A stretch of 33,121 nucleotides of DNA from Eutrophovita sp913057845 (GCA_963925895.1 CAWUVH010000020.1:1-33121); one strand, 5' to 3'; shown: positions 17,386 to 26,231, counted from the first letter of the stretch. A program made the numbers and translations. The notes: generated by a model not told the origin, from the sequence alone.

Positions 17386-19020
17386 ATGTTCGGTCAGATG
17401 ATGGATGTGCCACTTTTAATATCACACATGCTAAGACATGCGGACCGCTACCATGGCGACTCCGAAATTGTCAGCAGGATGGTCGATGGTGACATACACC
17501 GATACACTTATCGAGAGGCACACCAAAGGACGCGCAAACTCGCCAACGCATTACTGACGCTCGGCGTCAGACCTGGCGACCGATTGGGCACTTTAGCTTG
17601 GAACACACACCGGCACTATGAAGCCTACTTCGGCATTTCAGGCCTTGGCGCCATCAGTCACACCATAAATCCTCGTCTATTTCCAGAGCAAGTCGCCTAC
17701 ATCATTAATCATGCGGAAGATAAATTATTGTTTATCGATGAGACTTTTATCCCTCTTGTCGAAAAACTAGCGTCACAACTATCGACAGTTAAAAAAATTA
17801 TTATCCTGACCGATAAAACCGACATTGATACATCATTAACTAATTGGGTCGCCTATGAACCACTCATCGCGGCCCAATCTGACGAATTCGATTGGCCCAC
17901 CTTTGATGAACGCAGTGCTTCTTCACTTTGTTACACATCAGGCACAACGGGTAACCCCAAAGGGGTCCTCTACTCACATCGCTCTACAGTCATTCACACC
18001 TACACCGCCGCCATGCCAGACGCGCTTAATGTATCAGCCCGAGATGTCGTCATGCCGGTCGTGCCTATGTTCCATGTCAACGCCTGGGGATTACCCTACA
18101 TATGTACGATATCGGGCGCAAAACTGGTATTCCCAGGCCCAGCCATGGATGGACAAAGTTTGTGCGAACTGATCCAAGCTGAAGGCGTTACTTTATCGGC
18201 GGGCGTCCCAACGATTTGGGCAGGGGTGGATACGCACCTTAAGGACAACCATCTAGAATTACCCAGCCTCAAACGTATTGTGATTGGGGGCTCGGCGTGC
18301 CCAAGCTCCATGATTCGCTCTTTCGAGGTTGATCATAAAATCGAAGTAGCGCATGCCTGGGGCATGACCGAGATGAGCCCGTTGGGCACCTTCAATACGT
18401 TTAAAACCAAACACCTCAAACTCGACCAAGAGACTCAATTGGCGTTTAAATCACGTCAAGGACGCGTCTTATTCGGCGTTGATATGAAAATTGTTGACGG
18501 AGACGGTAACGAACTACCCTGGGATGGCACAACATTTGGTGATCTACTGGTTAGAGGTCCGAATGTATTGAGCAACTACTTTAAACACCCTGATGATCTG
18601 TTAATCACAGACTCCGAACAAAATGGTTGGTTTATGACTGGAGACGTTGCAACCATTGATCCTGATGGATACATGCAAATTACCGATAGATCGAAAGATG
18701 TTATTAAATCTGGCGGGGAGTGGATCAGCTCCATTGAAATTGAAAATACCGCAGTCGCGCACAACGACATCATCGAAGCCGCTGTAATCGCTATTCCACA
18801 CCCAAAATGGGATGAGCGTCCATTACTGGTGGTTGTAAAGAAACCTGGCTCTTCCGTAACGAAAGAGGAACTTCTCAAGTTTTTTGTCGACAAGATCGCC
18901 AAATGGTGCATTCCGGACGATGTTGTCTTTGTGGAAGAAATACCTCATACCGCCACAGGGAAAATTCTAAAAACCAAGCTGAGAGAGGACTTCACGAACC
19001 ATAAGGTTAACGAAGCGTGA
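17386..19020 (+). CDS. AMP-forming acyl-CoA ligase (DmdB / medium-chain fatty acyl-CoA synthetase-like)
   Basis: The 544-residue ANL-family enzyme has the P-loop YTSGTTGNPKG at 183-193, the A5-type HAWGMTEMSPLG, the TGD motif GWFMTGDVATID, the hinge DRSKDVIKSGGEW and catalytic Lys526 in TATGKILK. By recall, the overall sequence resembles DmdB (3-methylmercaptopropionate-CoA ligase) and related medium-chain ligases, for example LGQMM-like start, INPRLFPEQ and PMFHVNAWG; this was not aligned. It would activate a carboxylic acid to its CoA ester with ATP. AAGGA lies six bases before the ATG. It is divergent from the importer operon, with about 150 bases between, and converges on ghrA with only 13 bases between stops. 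A true DMSP role is unproven because no dmdA, dmdC or dmdD is seen. Confidence 0.92.
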   Translation: MFGQMMDVPLLISHMLRHADRYHGDSEIVSRMVDGDIHRYTYREAHQRTRKLANALLTLGVRPGDRLGTLAWNTHRHYEAYFGISGLGAISHTINPRLFPEQVAYIINHAEDKLLFIDETFIPLVEKLASQLSTVKKIIILTDKTDIDTSLTNWVAYEPLIAAQSDEFDWPTFDERSASSLCYTSGTTGNPKGVLYSHRSTVIHTYTAAMPDALNVSARDVVMPVVPMFHVNAWGLPYICTISGAKLVFPGPAMDGQSLCELIQAEGVTLSAGVPTIWAGVDTHLKDNHLELPSLKRIVIGGSACPSSMIRSFEVDHKIEVAHAWGMTEMSPLGTFNTFKTKHLKLDQETQLAFKSRQGRVLFGVDMKIVDGDGNELPWDGTTFGDLLVRGPNVLSNYFKHPDDLLITDSEQNGWFMTGDVATIDPDGYMQITDRSKDVIKSGGEWISSIEIENTAVAHNDIIEAAVIAIPHPKWDERPLLVVVKKPGSSVTKEELLKFFVDKIAKWCIPDDVVFVEEIPHTATGKILKTKLREDFTNHKVNEA

Positions 19021-19033
19021 CCGACACAGGAAA

Positions 19034-19978
19034 CTAATAGCCTTTAATTCGATCCACTACTGAATCGAGCGCATGACCGTTTTCGATGCGTTTGATGTTT
19101 CCGATTATCTGATCAAGAGCGGCCTGCGGGACTGTGAGTCCTGACACATGGGGTGTAATTATCACCTTCGGATGATTCCATAAGGGACTTTTCGATGGCA
19201 AGGGTTCCGCCTCAAAAACGTCGAGCATGGCGCCCGCGATCAGCCCCTCCTCCAAAGCTTCTAGCACATCGTCTTCACAGATATGCTGGCCGCGTCCTAT
19301 GTTGATCAAGAATGATTCGGCCGACATGCGACTGAAGAATTTTTTATTAATTAACCCCTCTGTCTTGTCTGTCAGTGGCAGTAAATTAACGACAACGCGA
19401 GACTCGCTGAGAAAGGCCGATAAACCAGTCTCGCCATCAAAGGTGCGTATATTATCGATGACCTTATGGCCAGCGCTCCAGCCTAAAACAGGAAATCCAA
19501 TTGCGGCAAGTTGCCGGGCAACAATTGAACCAATGGCTCCTAGGCCCATCACCCCGACCGGGAACTGTTCTATTGGCTCAATATCCTCAATGGGCGCCCA
19601 CCGTCGTGCATCCTGTAGCTGCTGATATGCCTCGAATCGCCTCTGAAAACGAAGAACTCCATAAATCACGTAATGCGCCATTTGTTGGGCCATACCCGCA
19701 TCCGACAATCGTACAATTGGGACCTGCGGCAAATCCGGATCTTTAAGTAACGAATCGACTCCTGCACCCAACACGAAGATTGCCTCTAAATTTACAAAAC
19801 CTTCAAGAAAACCTGCCGGAGGATTCCAAACCAACGCATACCTAACAGTACGCTTGTCCTCAACATCCTTGAGCAACTCAAATTGAAACTGAGGCAAATC
19901 TTGCTCTATCCGCGACTTCCAAACTGTTCCCGCGTCCCCTTCGCTATAAAAACCGATAACTGGCCGAGCTTTTAACAT
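19034..19978 (-). CDS. ghrA: GhrA-like D-2-hydroxyacid dehydrogenase (glyoxylate/hydroxypyruvate reductase family; possible ketopantoate reductase)
   Basis: The 314-residue protein matches GhrA in length. It has the Rossmann motif GLGAIG (145-150) and catalytic Arg229 (NIGRGQ), Glu258 (DVFEAEPLP) and His277 (ITPHVSG). It should reduce 2-keto acids to D-2-hydroxy acids with NAD(P)H. ATG 19978 is chosen; the longer frame starts at a TTG lying inside panC. The gene lies 13 bases after panC in the panB-panC unit and no panE is visible, so reduction of ketopantoate to D-pantoate is an attractive role, but it is inference; glyoxylate or hydroxypyruvate reduction is the default for the family. Confidence 0.85.
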   Translation of the reverse strand: MLKARPVIGFYSEGDAGTVWKSRIEQDLPQFQFELLKDVEDKRTVRYALVWNPPAGFLEGFVNLEAIFVLGAGVDSLLKDPDLPQVPIVRLSDAGMAQQMAHYVIYGVLRFQRRFEAYQQLQDARRWAPIEDIEPIEQFPVGVMGLGAIGSIVARQLAAIGFPVLGWSAGHKVIDNIRTFDGETGLSAFLSESRVVVNLLPLTDKTEGLINKKFFSRMSAESFLINIGRGQHICEDDVLEALEEGLIAGAMLDVFEAEPLPSKSPLWNHPKVIITPHVSGLTVPQAALDQIIGNIKRIENGHALDSVVDRIKGY

Positions 19979-19991
19979 CCCGTTCGTTGAT

Positions 19992-20825
19992 TTACTCGAC
20001 GTTAATTTCAAGGTTATCAATGAGTCTCGTAGAGCCTAGTGTTGCAGCACCGAGTACAACCAACCTGGTCTCATCTTCAGCTGGTCTGCGCAAACCTTTC
20101 TGGGCCCGAATAACGACGTAGTCGACATTCCAGCCATAACGCGCCAAACGCGCGCCAGCAGCGTACTCCATTGCAACGTATTTTCGATCACCAGCCAAAA
20201 TTGCATCTCTAATCTGAATCATCGTATCTCTTAACCTTGGGGCTTCGCTTCGTTCTGACTCATTTAAAAAACGGTTTCTCGAAGACAAAGCCAAGCCATC
20301 ATCTGAAAGTACTGTTTCAGCTGGCACAATTTCAATAGGCAAGCACAGCTGTTCGGTTAACTCCCGAATGATGGCTAGCTGCTGATAATCTTTTTTTCCA
20401 AACACGGCCATTTGGGGCTGAACCGCGTTAAATAATTTTGTAACTACCGTACACACCCCTCGAAAATGACCTGGTCTAAACCGGCCTTCTAAACCGTTAG
20501 CGATCTTAGGAGGTTCAATAAAAAATACTTGCGGCTCAGGGTACATTTCATCCTCATTCGGACAAAAGACAATATCGTTTCCTAAGCTTTCCAACTTTGC
20601 GCAATCGTCCTCAAACGTCCGTGGATATCGCGAAAAATCGTCACTTTGTCCGAACTGAAGTCGATTAACAAAAACTGTCGTCACCACAAGCGGGGCACGC
20701 TCTTTACCAATACGCACTAAACTCAAATGACCATCATGTATGTTCCCCATCGTCGGGACACAACACACCTGATCTTCAGATGATAAACGCGCCCTAAGCT
20801 CGGAAATTGTCCTAATTATTTCCAT
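19992..20825 (-). CDS. panC: Pantothenate synthetase
   Basis: This 277-residue enzyme joins D-pantoate and beta-alanine with ATP to give pantothenate. Visible family motifs are VPTMGNIHDGHLSLV with the HxGH nucleotidyl-transfer signature at 30-33, the FVNRLQFGQ loop (normally FVNPxQF), KKDYQQLAIIR, and the KMSKS-like DGLALSSRNRFL. GAGGG precedes the ATG. It follows panB by 44 bases and is followed by the ghrA-like gene. All catalytic landmarks appear intact. Confidence 0.96.
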   Translation of the reverse strand: MEIIRTISELRARLSSEDQVCCVPTMGNIHDGHLSLVRIGKERAPLVVTTVFVNRLQFGQSDDFSRYPRTFEDDCAKLESLGNDIVFCPNEDEMYPEPQVFFIEPPKIANGLEGRFRPGHFRGVCTVVTKLFNAVQPQMAVFGKKDYQQLAIIRELTEQLCLPIEIVPAETVLSDDGLALSSRNRFLNESERSEAPRLRDTMIQIRDAILAGDRKYVAMEYAAGARLARYGWNVDYVVIRAQKGLRRPAEDETRLVVLGAATLGSTRLIDNLEINVE

Positions 20826-20869
20826 TGAAACACACCCTCATTTCCCGTCAATAAATAATGATCAAAAAA

Positions 20870-21664
20870 TTAGAAGCAGTGCTCAGGCGCGGGGAAAGTC
20901 CCTGCTTTTACCTCTGCAACGTACGCCTTTACGGCGTCTAATATTGACGGCGCTCCGGTCATGAAGTTTTTGACGAATTTGGGCTTTCGACCCTGATAAA
21001 TATCCAACATATCATAGAGATTAAGAATTTGACCGGAACAAAATGGACCCGCGCCAATTCCAATGACAGGGATATTGACGGACTCCGTCACTCGTTTGCC
21101 TACCTCATTGGGCACTAACTCGAGCACCAAACCCGAAGCCCCTGCAGCCTCTAATGCCTTCGCCGCATCAACCAACTCACCAATGGCCTCGTCAGTCTTC
21201 CCTTGAACCTTAAAACCGCCAAGCGCGTGAACAGATTGAGGGGTTAATCCGATATGCCCAAAAACAGGAATACCGCGCTCCACTACAAAATTAACAGTTT
21301 CCGCCATAATCACCCCGCCTTCGAGTTTGACCATGTGAGCGCCCGCAGCCATCAGCTCAACCGCATTATCGAATGCCTGCTCTGGGTTTCGCTGATAACT
21401 CCCAAAAGGCAAATCTCCAACAATCAATCCACGACTCGTGCCCTTGGCTACACATCTGGTGTGGTACGCCATATCGTCCATAGTCACGCCCAAAGTAGAA
21501 TTATCGCCTTGCACCACCATGCCCAACGAATCCCCAACCAAGAACATATCAACTTCCGCAATATCCAACATGCCCGCAAAACTAGCATCGGTACACGTCA
21601 CCATCGTAATCGGATCATTTTCAGAACGCATTTTTTGCAGCGTTGAAATTGTTACTTTCGCCAT
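20870..21664 (-). CDS. panB: 3-methyl-2-oxobutanoate hydroxymethyltransferase
   Basis: The 264-residue enzyme has exactly the E. coli PanB length. It makes ketopantoate from 2-oxoisovalerate and methylene-THF in the cytoplasm. Metal ligands Asp45 (VGDSLG), Asp84 (GDLPFGSY) and Glu115 (KLEGG), and catalytic Glu182 (LELVP), are all visible. TCTDASFA has Thr where most family members have Tyr (TAYD or TCYD). ATG 21664 is chosen: AAGGAG is five bases upstream, while the ATG one codon earlier is only two bases away and the longest frame has no ribosome site. It heads panB-panC-ghrA. Confidence 0.96.
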   Translation of the reverse strand: MAKVTISTLQKMRSENDPITMVTCTDASFAGMLDIAEVDMFLVGDSLGMVVQGDNSTLGVTMDDMAYHTRCVAKGTSRGLIVGDLPFGSYQRNPEQAFDNAVELMAAGAHMVKLEGGVIMAETVNFVVERGIPVFGHIGLTPQSVHALGGFKVQGKTDEAIGELVDAAKALEAAGASGLVLELVPNEVGKRVTESVNIPVIGIGAGPFCSGQILNLYDMLDIYQGRKPKFVKNFMTGAPSILDAVKAYVAEVKAGTFPAPEHCF

Positions 21665-21669
21665 CATCA

Positions 21670-21675
21670 CTCCTT
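21670..21675 (-). promoter_or_regulatory. Shine-Dalgarno deciding the panB start
   Basis: AAGGAG on the minus strand with a five-base spacer to ATG 21664. It favours the second of two adjacent ATG codons. Confidence 0.6.
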
Positions 21676-21729
21676 CACAGTTTTTGAATGCGGCCAATGG
21701 TACTTAACCATCTAGCCTATTTACGATTT

Positions 21730-21759
21730 AGATTAATTTTTTAGCGTCCATTAATTCAA
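21730..21759 (-). promoter_or_regulatory. Possible promoter for panB-panC-ghrA
   Basis: The 260-base gap between folK and panB is AT-rich. On the minus strand TTGAAT (21754-21759) and TAATCT (21730-21735) are 18 bases apart, a weak sigma-70 match. The long gap itself suggests that panB has its own promoter. Confidence 0.22.
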
Positions 21760-21924
21760 CTTTCAAGATTCTACTAGTTACGATGTTTTTTAACTTAAAA
21801 ACACAGTGACACATAACCGAATACATCAGTCAATCATCCACTCATCAGAATCAGGGAGGGTTATATATTTGTTAAAAAATTATATCTTTAGAGCACCGAA
21901 TTGACGAGCTAGGATTGTGATTAT

Positions 21925-22419
21925 TTATATTTTCGTCACAGAATTATCCCCTAGAAGCTCGCTAGACTTCGATAAAACAAAATTCTTAGAAAGAGCTATT
22001 TCCGGAGCAATTTCTAATAATGGCTTTAAGACAAAAGCCCGTTCAAACATTCTAGGGTGTGGGATGCAGATATCAGAGGACGAATACCTCACCTCACCAA
22101 ACAAGAGCACGTCTAAATCAATAATTCGAGGTCCATTTCGAACCGTTCTCACTCGACCAAAAATTGTCTCGATATTCAGCAAAGACCGAAGTAAGGCTTC
22201 CGGGCCTATGCTGACCGACACTTTGCATACCGCATTCACAAATTCCGGTTGGTCAACTATTCCGATAGGATCCGATTTATAAAAAGACGATGCGGTAATC
22301 AATTCGACGTGCTGCAGGCTGCTGATCTTATTCAACGCATCACGCACATTTTGCGAAGGGTCCCCTAAGTTTGAACCCAAACCAATAAATGCAATCTCGC
22401 TAAAGCCCTCATCCTTCAT
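21925..22419 (-). CDS. folK: 6-hydroxymethyl-7,8-dihydropterin pyrophosphokinase
   Basis: The 164-residue cytoplasmic enzyme of folate synthesis transfers pyrophosphate from ATP to hydroxymethyldihydropterin. It shows the family opening FIGLGSNLGD, the Arg-rich loop GRVRTVRNGPR and the metal-binding pair Asp101/Asp103 in RIIDLDVLLFG (95/97 in E. coli), followed by IPHPRMFERAFVL. The ATG overlaps the pcnB stop by four bases, so translation is coupled. The pcnB-folK pair is widespread in proteobacteria. Confidence 0.96.
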   Translation of the reverse strand: MKDEGFSEIAFIGLGSNLGDPSQNVRDALNKISSLQHVELITASSFYKSDPIGIVDQPEFVNAVCKVSVSIGPEALLRSLLNIETIFGRVRTVRNGPRIIDLDVLLFGEVRYSSSDICIPHPRMFERAFVLKPLLEIAPEIALSKNFVLSKSSELLGDNSVTKI

Positions 22420-23759
22420 TCGTCTATAGCAGTGATATCAGCACTCGGCTTTTTTCTCGGTCGACGTCGCGCACGTTTTTTCGTCCCAGTTGAGCCACCC
22501 GCATTATTACGTTCTAACCATGCCTCTTGATCTTCTAGTGGAATCTCCTGAAACTGTCGCCACCACTCCACCAAATCCTCTGCGACCTCTCCAGCAAAAC
22601 CTCTGAGCTCCAAAAAATCATAACCGGCACGGAACCTTGCATGCCGCAAAGTCTGAGCCGGCTTCTTACCTCGGCGAGCCAGAAGACGACCTTGGAGATA
22701 CCAAATGTCTCTAACGTCAGCGATCAGTCTTTTAGGAATAAACGTTTGCCCCATACCGTCACAAACATCATCTATTGATCGTGCGAGAGTGCCCATATAT
22801 TTAGCGTCTCCCTCAATATAATTCCACTTTACTTTCACATCAGACCAAAGAATCGCCGCAAACAAAAAGGCAGGAGAAATCGATTTTTCACTATTAATTC
22901 GTTCATCAGTTTTTCGGAAAACCAATTGCAAAAATTCTCCCTCTTTCGACTTTTCTGCAATCTTGCCCAGCTTTTTAAATAAAGCCGCATGAAAACCGTG
23001 AGCCACAATTTGCTCCACAGCAGAAGCCGAAGATCCACTTTTTATTATTTTTATAAACTCATCATATAGCCGAGCGGTAGGCACATCACCCAAAAGCCCA
23101 GCCAGCTTTTTGAACGGGGCCTTCGTTTTTGATTCAATGGTTAAACCAAGCTTCTCAGACAGCCTGATCGCACGCAGCATCCGCACCGGATCCTCCCGAT
23201 ACCGCTGCATAGGAGCCCCAATAATTCGAAGCACACTCTGCCTCGTGTCTTCATAACCCCCACAAAAATCTAAAACCTCTTCTGTACGCATGTCATAGAA
23301 AAGTGCGTTGACGGTGAAATCACGCCGGATTGCATCCTCATTGATTGAACCAAATGTATTGTCACGTAACACACGACCTTTGCGATCTTGTGTATCTGCC
23401 GTCTCATGGGGCGCTCGAAACGTGGACACTTCAACTAAGTCACCCCCACAGTACACATGCACCAATCTAAATCGACGACCAATGATTCGAGAATTCCTAA
23501 ATACTCTCCTGACTTGCTCAGGCGTCGCGTCTGTCACCACATCGAAATCTTTAGGTGTGAAATCCAACAACAAGTCTCGGACAGCACCACCGACAACATA
23601 AGCCTCGTGGCCACTTTGATTCAACGTTGAGATTATCCGAGTAGCACAAGGACTAATTTTTCGAATATCGATGTCGTGTCCCTCAAAAGGAATACGAAGG
23701 GGGCGACTCGATTTCTTTGGCTGCTGCCCCATGAGCCTACCAATTAAACGCTTTATCAT
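22416..23759 (-). CDS. pcnB: Poly(A) polymerase I
   Basis: The 447-residue protein adds 3' poly(A) tails to RNA, promoting decay. The nucleotidyltransferase core shows VVGGAVRD and catalytic Asp71/Asp73 in KDFDVVTDATP, and RRDFTVNALFYD. A Lys/Arg-rich C-terminal tail (GTKKRARRRPRKKP) fits PcnB rather than CCA-adding enzyme and suits RNA binding. A near-perfect -10 sequence lies about 50 bases upstream. Gene order with folK downstream supports the call. Confidence 0.94.
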   Translation of the reverse strand: MIKRLIGRLMGQQPKKSSRPLRIPFEGHDIDIRKISPCATRIISTLNQSGHEAYVVGGAVRDLLLDFTPKDFDVVTDATPEQVRRVFRNSRIIGRRFRLVHVYCGGDLVEVSTFRAPHETADTQDRKGRVLRDNTFGSINEDAIRRDFTVNALFYDMRTEEVLDFCGGYEDTRQSVLRIIGAPMQRYREDPVRMLRAIRLSEKLGLTIESKTKAPFKKLAGLLGDVPTARLYDEFIKIIKSGSSASAVEQIVAHGFHAALFKKLGKIAEKSKEGEFLQLVFRKTDERINSEKSISPAFLFAAILWSDVKVKWNYIEGDAKYMGTLARSIDDVCDGMGQTFIPKRLIADVRDIWYLQGRLLARRGKKPAQTLRHARFRAGYDFLELRGFAGEVAEDLVEWWRQFQEIPLEDQEAWLERNNAGGSTGTKKRARRRPRKKPSADITAIDE

Positions 23760-23808
23760 TGATTCATGCTTTGTATCTCGTCACGTTAACCATAATGTTT
23801 GCGCGGGG

Positions 23809-23814
23809 ATTATA
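23809..23814 (-). promoter_or_regulatory. Candidate -10 element for pcnB-folK
   Basis: On the minus strand TATAAT stands 50 bases before the pcnB ATG, followed by a GC-rich stretch (CCCCGCG). No clear -35 is seen at 16-18 bases, where the upstream sequence is the end of the ATPase gene. Confidence 0.35.
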
Positions 23815-23826
23815 GCGTACACCCTT

Positions 23827-24591
23827 TCAGACGCTAGGAACAAAGAGCCTCGCACCATCATGCATCACCTGATCAAATCGAGTCTGATATAAGATCTCCA
23901 AATTACTCAGGGTCAGTGTTTCACTGCACGCGCCAGCGAGATGAGATCCATCCGCAAATATCATCAGGGTATGCGTAAAAAAACGGCTCAACAGATTAAT
24001 GTCGTGTATTACCATCATCGATGCTCTATTGTTCTTTCGAGTCAGGTCGCACACCCAAGATAAAAACTTCATCTGTCCCGAATAATCTAAATTTTCAAGT
24101 GGCTCATCCCAAAGAAATAATTTTGGATCTTGTGCCATTAAACTTGCTAAACGCGCGCGCTGCCGCTCACCACCAGACAAACTTCGATATTCGCGGTTAC
24201 TCAAATCCTTAATTTCAAAATTTTCCAGCGCCCTTTGGGTCATTATTTGATCATCATGAGACTTAGCCCACAACCCTGCCGAATGAGAAAAACGTCCTAA
24301 ACCAACATACTCCTCTACGCATCCCCAATAATGATCCTCTTCAAATTGAGGAAGTAAGCCGATCTGCCTCGCTAAGGATTTTTTCGAAAACGCAGTCGTC
24401 GCAATACCATCGGCTAGAACCTGTCCCTTCAACGGGTTTTCAATGCCTGCTAAGAGTCGCAACAAAGATGATTTACCTGTCCCGTTAGCACCCAATATTG
24501 CCCAGTTCTCACCCAAACCTAGAACCAAAGACAGCCCGCTCAAAAGCACCCTGCCACCAATAATCACTGAAAGGTCCCTAGTTTCTAACAT
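23827..24591 (-). CDS. ABC transporter ATP-binding protein, iron-chelate/cobalamin type (BtuD/FecE-like)
   Basis: The 254-residue ATPase has Walker A GANGTGKSS, signature LSGGERQRARLASLMAQ, Walker B LFLWDEPLENLD and H-loop VIHDINLL. It pairs with the permease gene it overlaps. ATG 24591 is taken over a GTG one codon earlier; neither has a clear ribosome site, and the overlap with the permease gene suggests coupling. Substrate could be cobalamin, haem or a ferric siderophore. No periplasmic binding protein or TonB receptor gene is in the window. Confidence 0.9.
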   Translation of the reverse strand: MLETRDLSVIIGGRVLLSGLSLVLGLGENWAILGANGTGKSSLLRLLAGIENPLKGQVLADGIATTAFSKKSLARQIGLLPQFEEDHYWGCVEEYVGLGRFSHSAGLWAKSHDDQIMTQRALENFEIKDLSNREYRSLSGGERQRARLASLMAQDPKLFLWDEPLENLDYSGQMKFLSWVCDLTRKNNRASMMVIHDINLLSRFFTHTLMIFADGSHLAGACSETLTLSNLEILYQTRFDQVMHDGARLFVPSV

Positions 24592-25558
24592 CACTGCGTT
24601 TATTCAATAAGTAAATGAGGATCGGCACCCCTATCAATGCGGTCATAACACCCACAGGTAATTGAACCGGTGCCCAAACAGAGCGTGCTAGGGTGTCTGC
24701 AACGACCACCATGGCGCCACCCACACAAGCCGACATCGGAATTAAATATCGATGAGACCACACGCCAGTCATGCGAATCATATGCGGCACCACAAGACCA
24801 ACAAAACCAATTGCCCCGCCCTCAACCACAACTGCGACGGCTGCTAATGAGGCCAAAAGATAGACAACATATTCCAGTCGTTTTACAGAGACACCGATGG
24901 CTAACGCGCGTTCAGGTCCAAGGGACATAGCGTCAAGAGCTCGTCCAAAAAAAACGCCAAAAACGATAATTAATATTGCAAGCGCACCAGCCCAAACCCG
25001 AGGTTGGGCGTAGGTCAAATCTCCCATCATCCAGAAAATCATACCTTTCATCATGTTTGGCGGAGACAGTACAAGAATCAAACTGATCAACGCGTTTAAG
25101 CCCGCCGACACCATCACTCCCGTCAGAATCAATCGATAAGGATTCCAATCAGCACCCCTGCGTGCGATTAGGGCGACCAGCACAATCACTAATCCCGCCC
25201 CGAGAAATCCAAACGGGATTGAATAAGTGGGTACCGCAAACACCAGCGCCCCAAGGACGCCCAGAGACGCGCCACTGGAAATGCCAAAAATATAAGGATC
25301 TGCGAGTGGGTTACGTAACAACGTTTGGAGCAAGCAACCAGACATCGCAAGTAGCGCACCCGACACAAAGGCCACGAGAACCCTAGGGAATCTCAGCTGC
25401 GAGATTACCGTCCAATAAACGCCCTCGCCTGAGCGAATGCTCTCAACAATCTTTGCGACTGGAATGGACACGCTACCAAAGCTGATGCACGCGATCGCAA
25501 CAAAAACACTCAAGCAGGCTACTAAAAATAACGCTGACGACTGACCAATTCGCATCAT
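24578..25558 (-). CDS. FecCD/BtuC-family ABC transporter permease
   Basis: The 326-residue membrane protein has about nine to ten spans and FecCD signatures: RVLVAFVSGALLAMSG, LLRNPLADPYIFGISSGAS, the cytoplasmic ATPase-coupling helix around GPERALAIGVSVKRLEYV, and GGAIGFVGLVVPHMIRM. It would form a homodimeric channel with the overlapping ATPase. The phrase LADPYIFGISSGAS is shared by cobalamin and haem permeases, so the substrate stays open. The stop of the next upstream gene, HAD phosphatase, is on its 5' side with only seven bases between. Confidence 0.92.
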   Translation of the reverse strand: MMRIGQSSALFLVACLSVFVAIACISFGSVSIPVAKIVESIRSGEGVYWTVISQLRFPRVLVAFVSGALLAMSGCLLQTLLRNPLADPYIFGISSGASLGVLGALVFAVPTYSIPFGFLGAGLVIVLVALIARRGADWNPYRLILTGVMVSAGLNALISLILVLSPPNMMKGMIFWMMGDLTYAQPRVWAGALAILIIVFGVFFGRALDAMSLGPERALAIGVSVKRLEYVVYLLASLAAVAVVVEGGAIGFVGLVVPHMIRMTGVWSHRYLIPMSACVGGAMVVVADTLARSVWAPVQLPVGVMTALIGVPILIYLLNKRSDVRN

Positions 25559-25565
25559 TGGAATA

Positions 25566-26231
25566 TTATTGTTTGCGATGCAACTGAAGCACCTCCCAAC
25601 CCTTTAACCGAGCATGGTCTAGTAACTTTGGGTCTGGATTAACTGCAATTGGCGTTTGTACAACGTCAAGTAGTGGCAGATCGTTAATCGAATCACTGAA
25701 AAATAGGGTCTCCTCAAAGCTCGTCAAAGACAAATCTATGGCATTCAACCATTGATTCACTCGACTCACCTTACCCTCTCGAAAGGATGGTTCTCCGACA
25801 ACATTACCTGTGAATTCACCCTCTATCTCTTCAGGCTCAGTAGCAATGAGATGTTCGATGCCAAACTCATCTGCTATGGGTCTCGTGATGAATGAATTGG
25901 TTGCCGTAACGATAGCGACCAAATCACCTGAAAACTGTAGCACCAAATCACGCGCCGCCTGAGTGATCATGGGGTGCACTTTCACCTTCATAAATTCTTC
26001 GTGCCACTGATTCAATTGAGCGCGCGAATATTCGCTTAGCGGTCGTAATTGAAAGTCCAAAAACTCAACGATATCTAGGGTGCCATTTTGATACTCTCGA
26101 TAAAAATCTTGATTACGGCTTTCGTACTCGTCTCGATCAAGAATCTCCTTCTCGATGAGAAATTGAGCCCATTCATAATCGCTGTCGCCATCAAGCAACG
26201 TGTTATCAAGATCAAAAAGCACTAACTTCAT
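25566..26231 (-). CDS. HAD-superfamily subfamily IB phosphatase (SerB-like)
   Basis: The 221-residue hydrolase has HAD motif I FDLDNTLLDGDSD (nucleophile Asp7, acid Asp9), motif II in IVTATN, Lys of motif III in FREGKVSRV and motif IV FSDSINDLPLL. The C1-cap helix region is typical of HAD-IB proteins related to phosphoserine phosphatase. ATG 26231 is chosen because TAAGG sits seven bases upstream; the ATG two codons earlier is one base from it. It lies 35 bases after hda, an order common in betaproteobacteria. The physiological substrate is unknown. Confidence 0.9.
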   Translation of the reverse strand: MKLVLFDLDNTLLDGDSDYEWAQFLIEKEILDRDEYESRNQDFYREYQNGTLDIVEFLDFQLRPLSEYSRAQLNQWHEEFMKVKVHPMITQAARDLVLQFSGDLVAIVTATNSFITRPIADEFGIEHLIATEPEEIEGEFTGNVVGEPSFREGKVSRVNQWLNAIDLSLTSFEETLFFSDSINDLPLLDVVQTPIAVNPDPKLLDHARLKGWEVLQLHRKQ

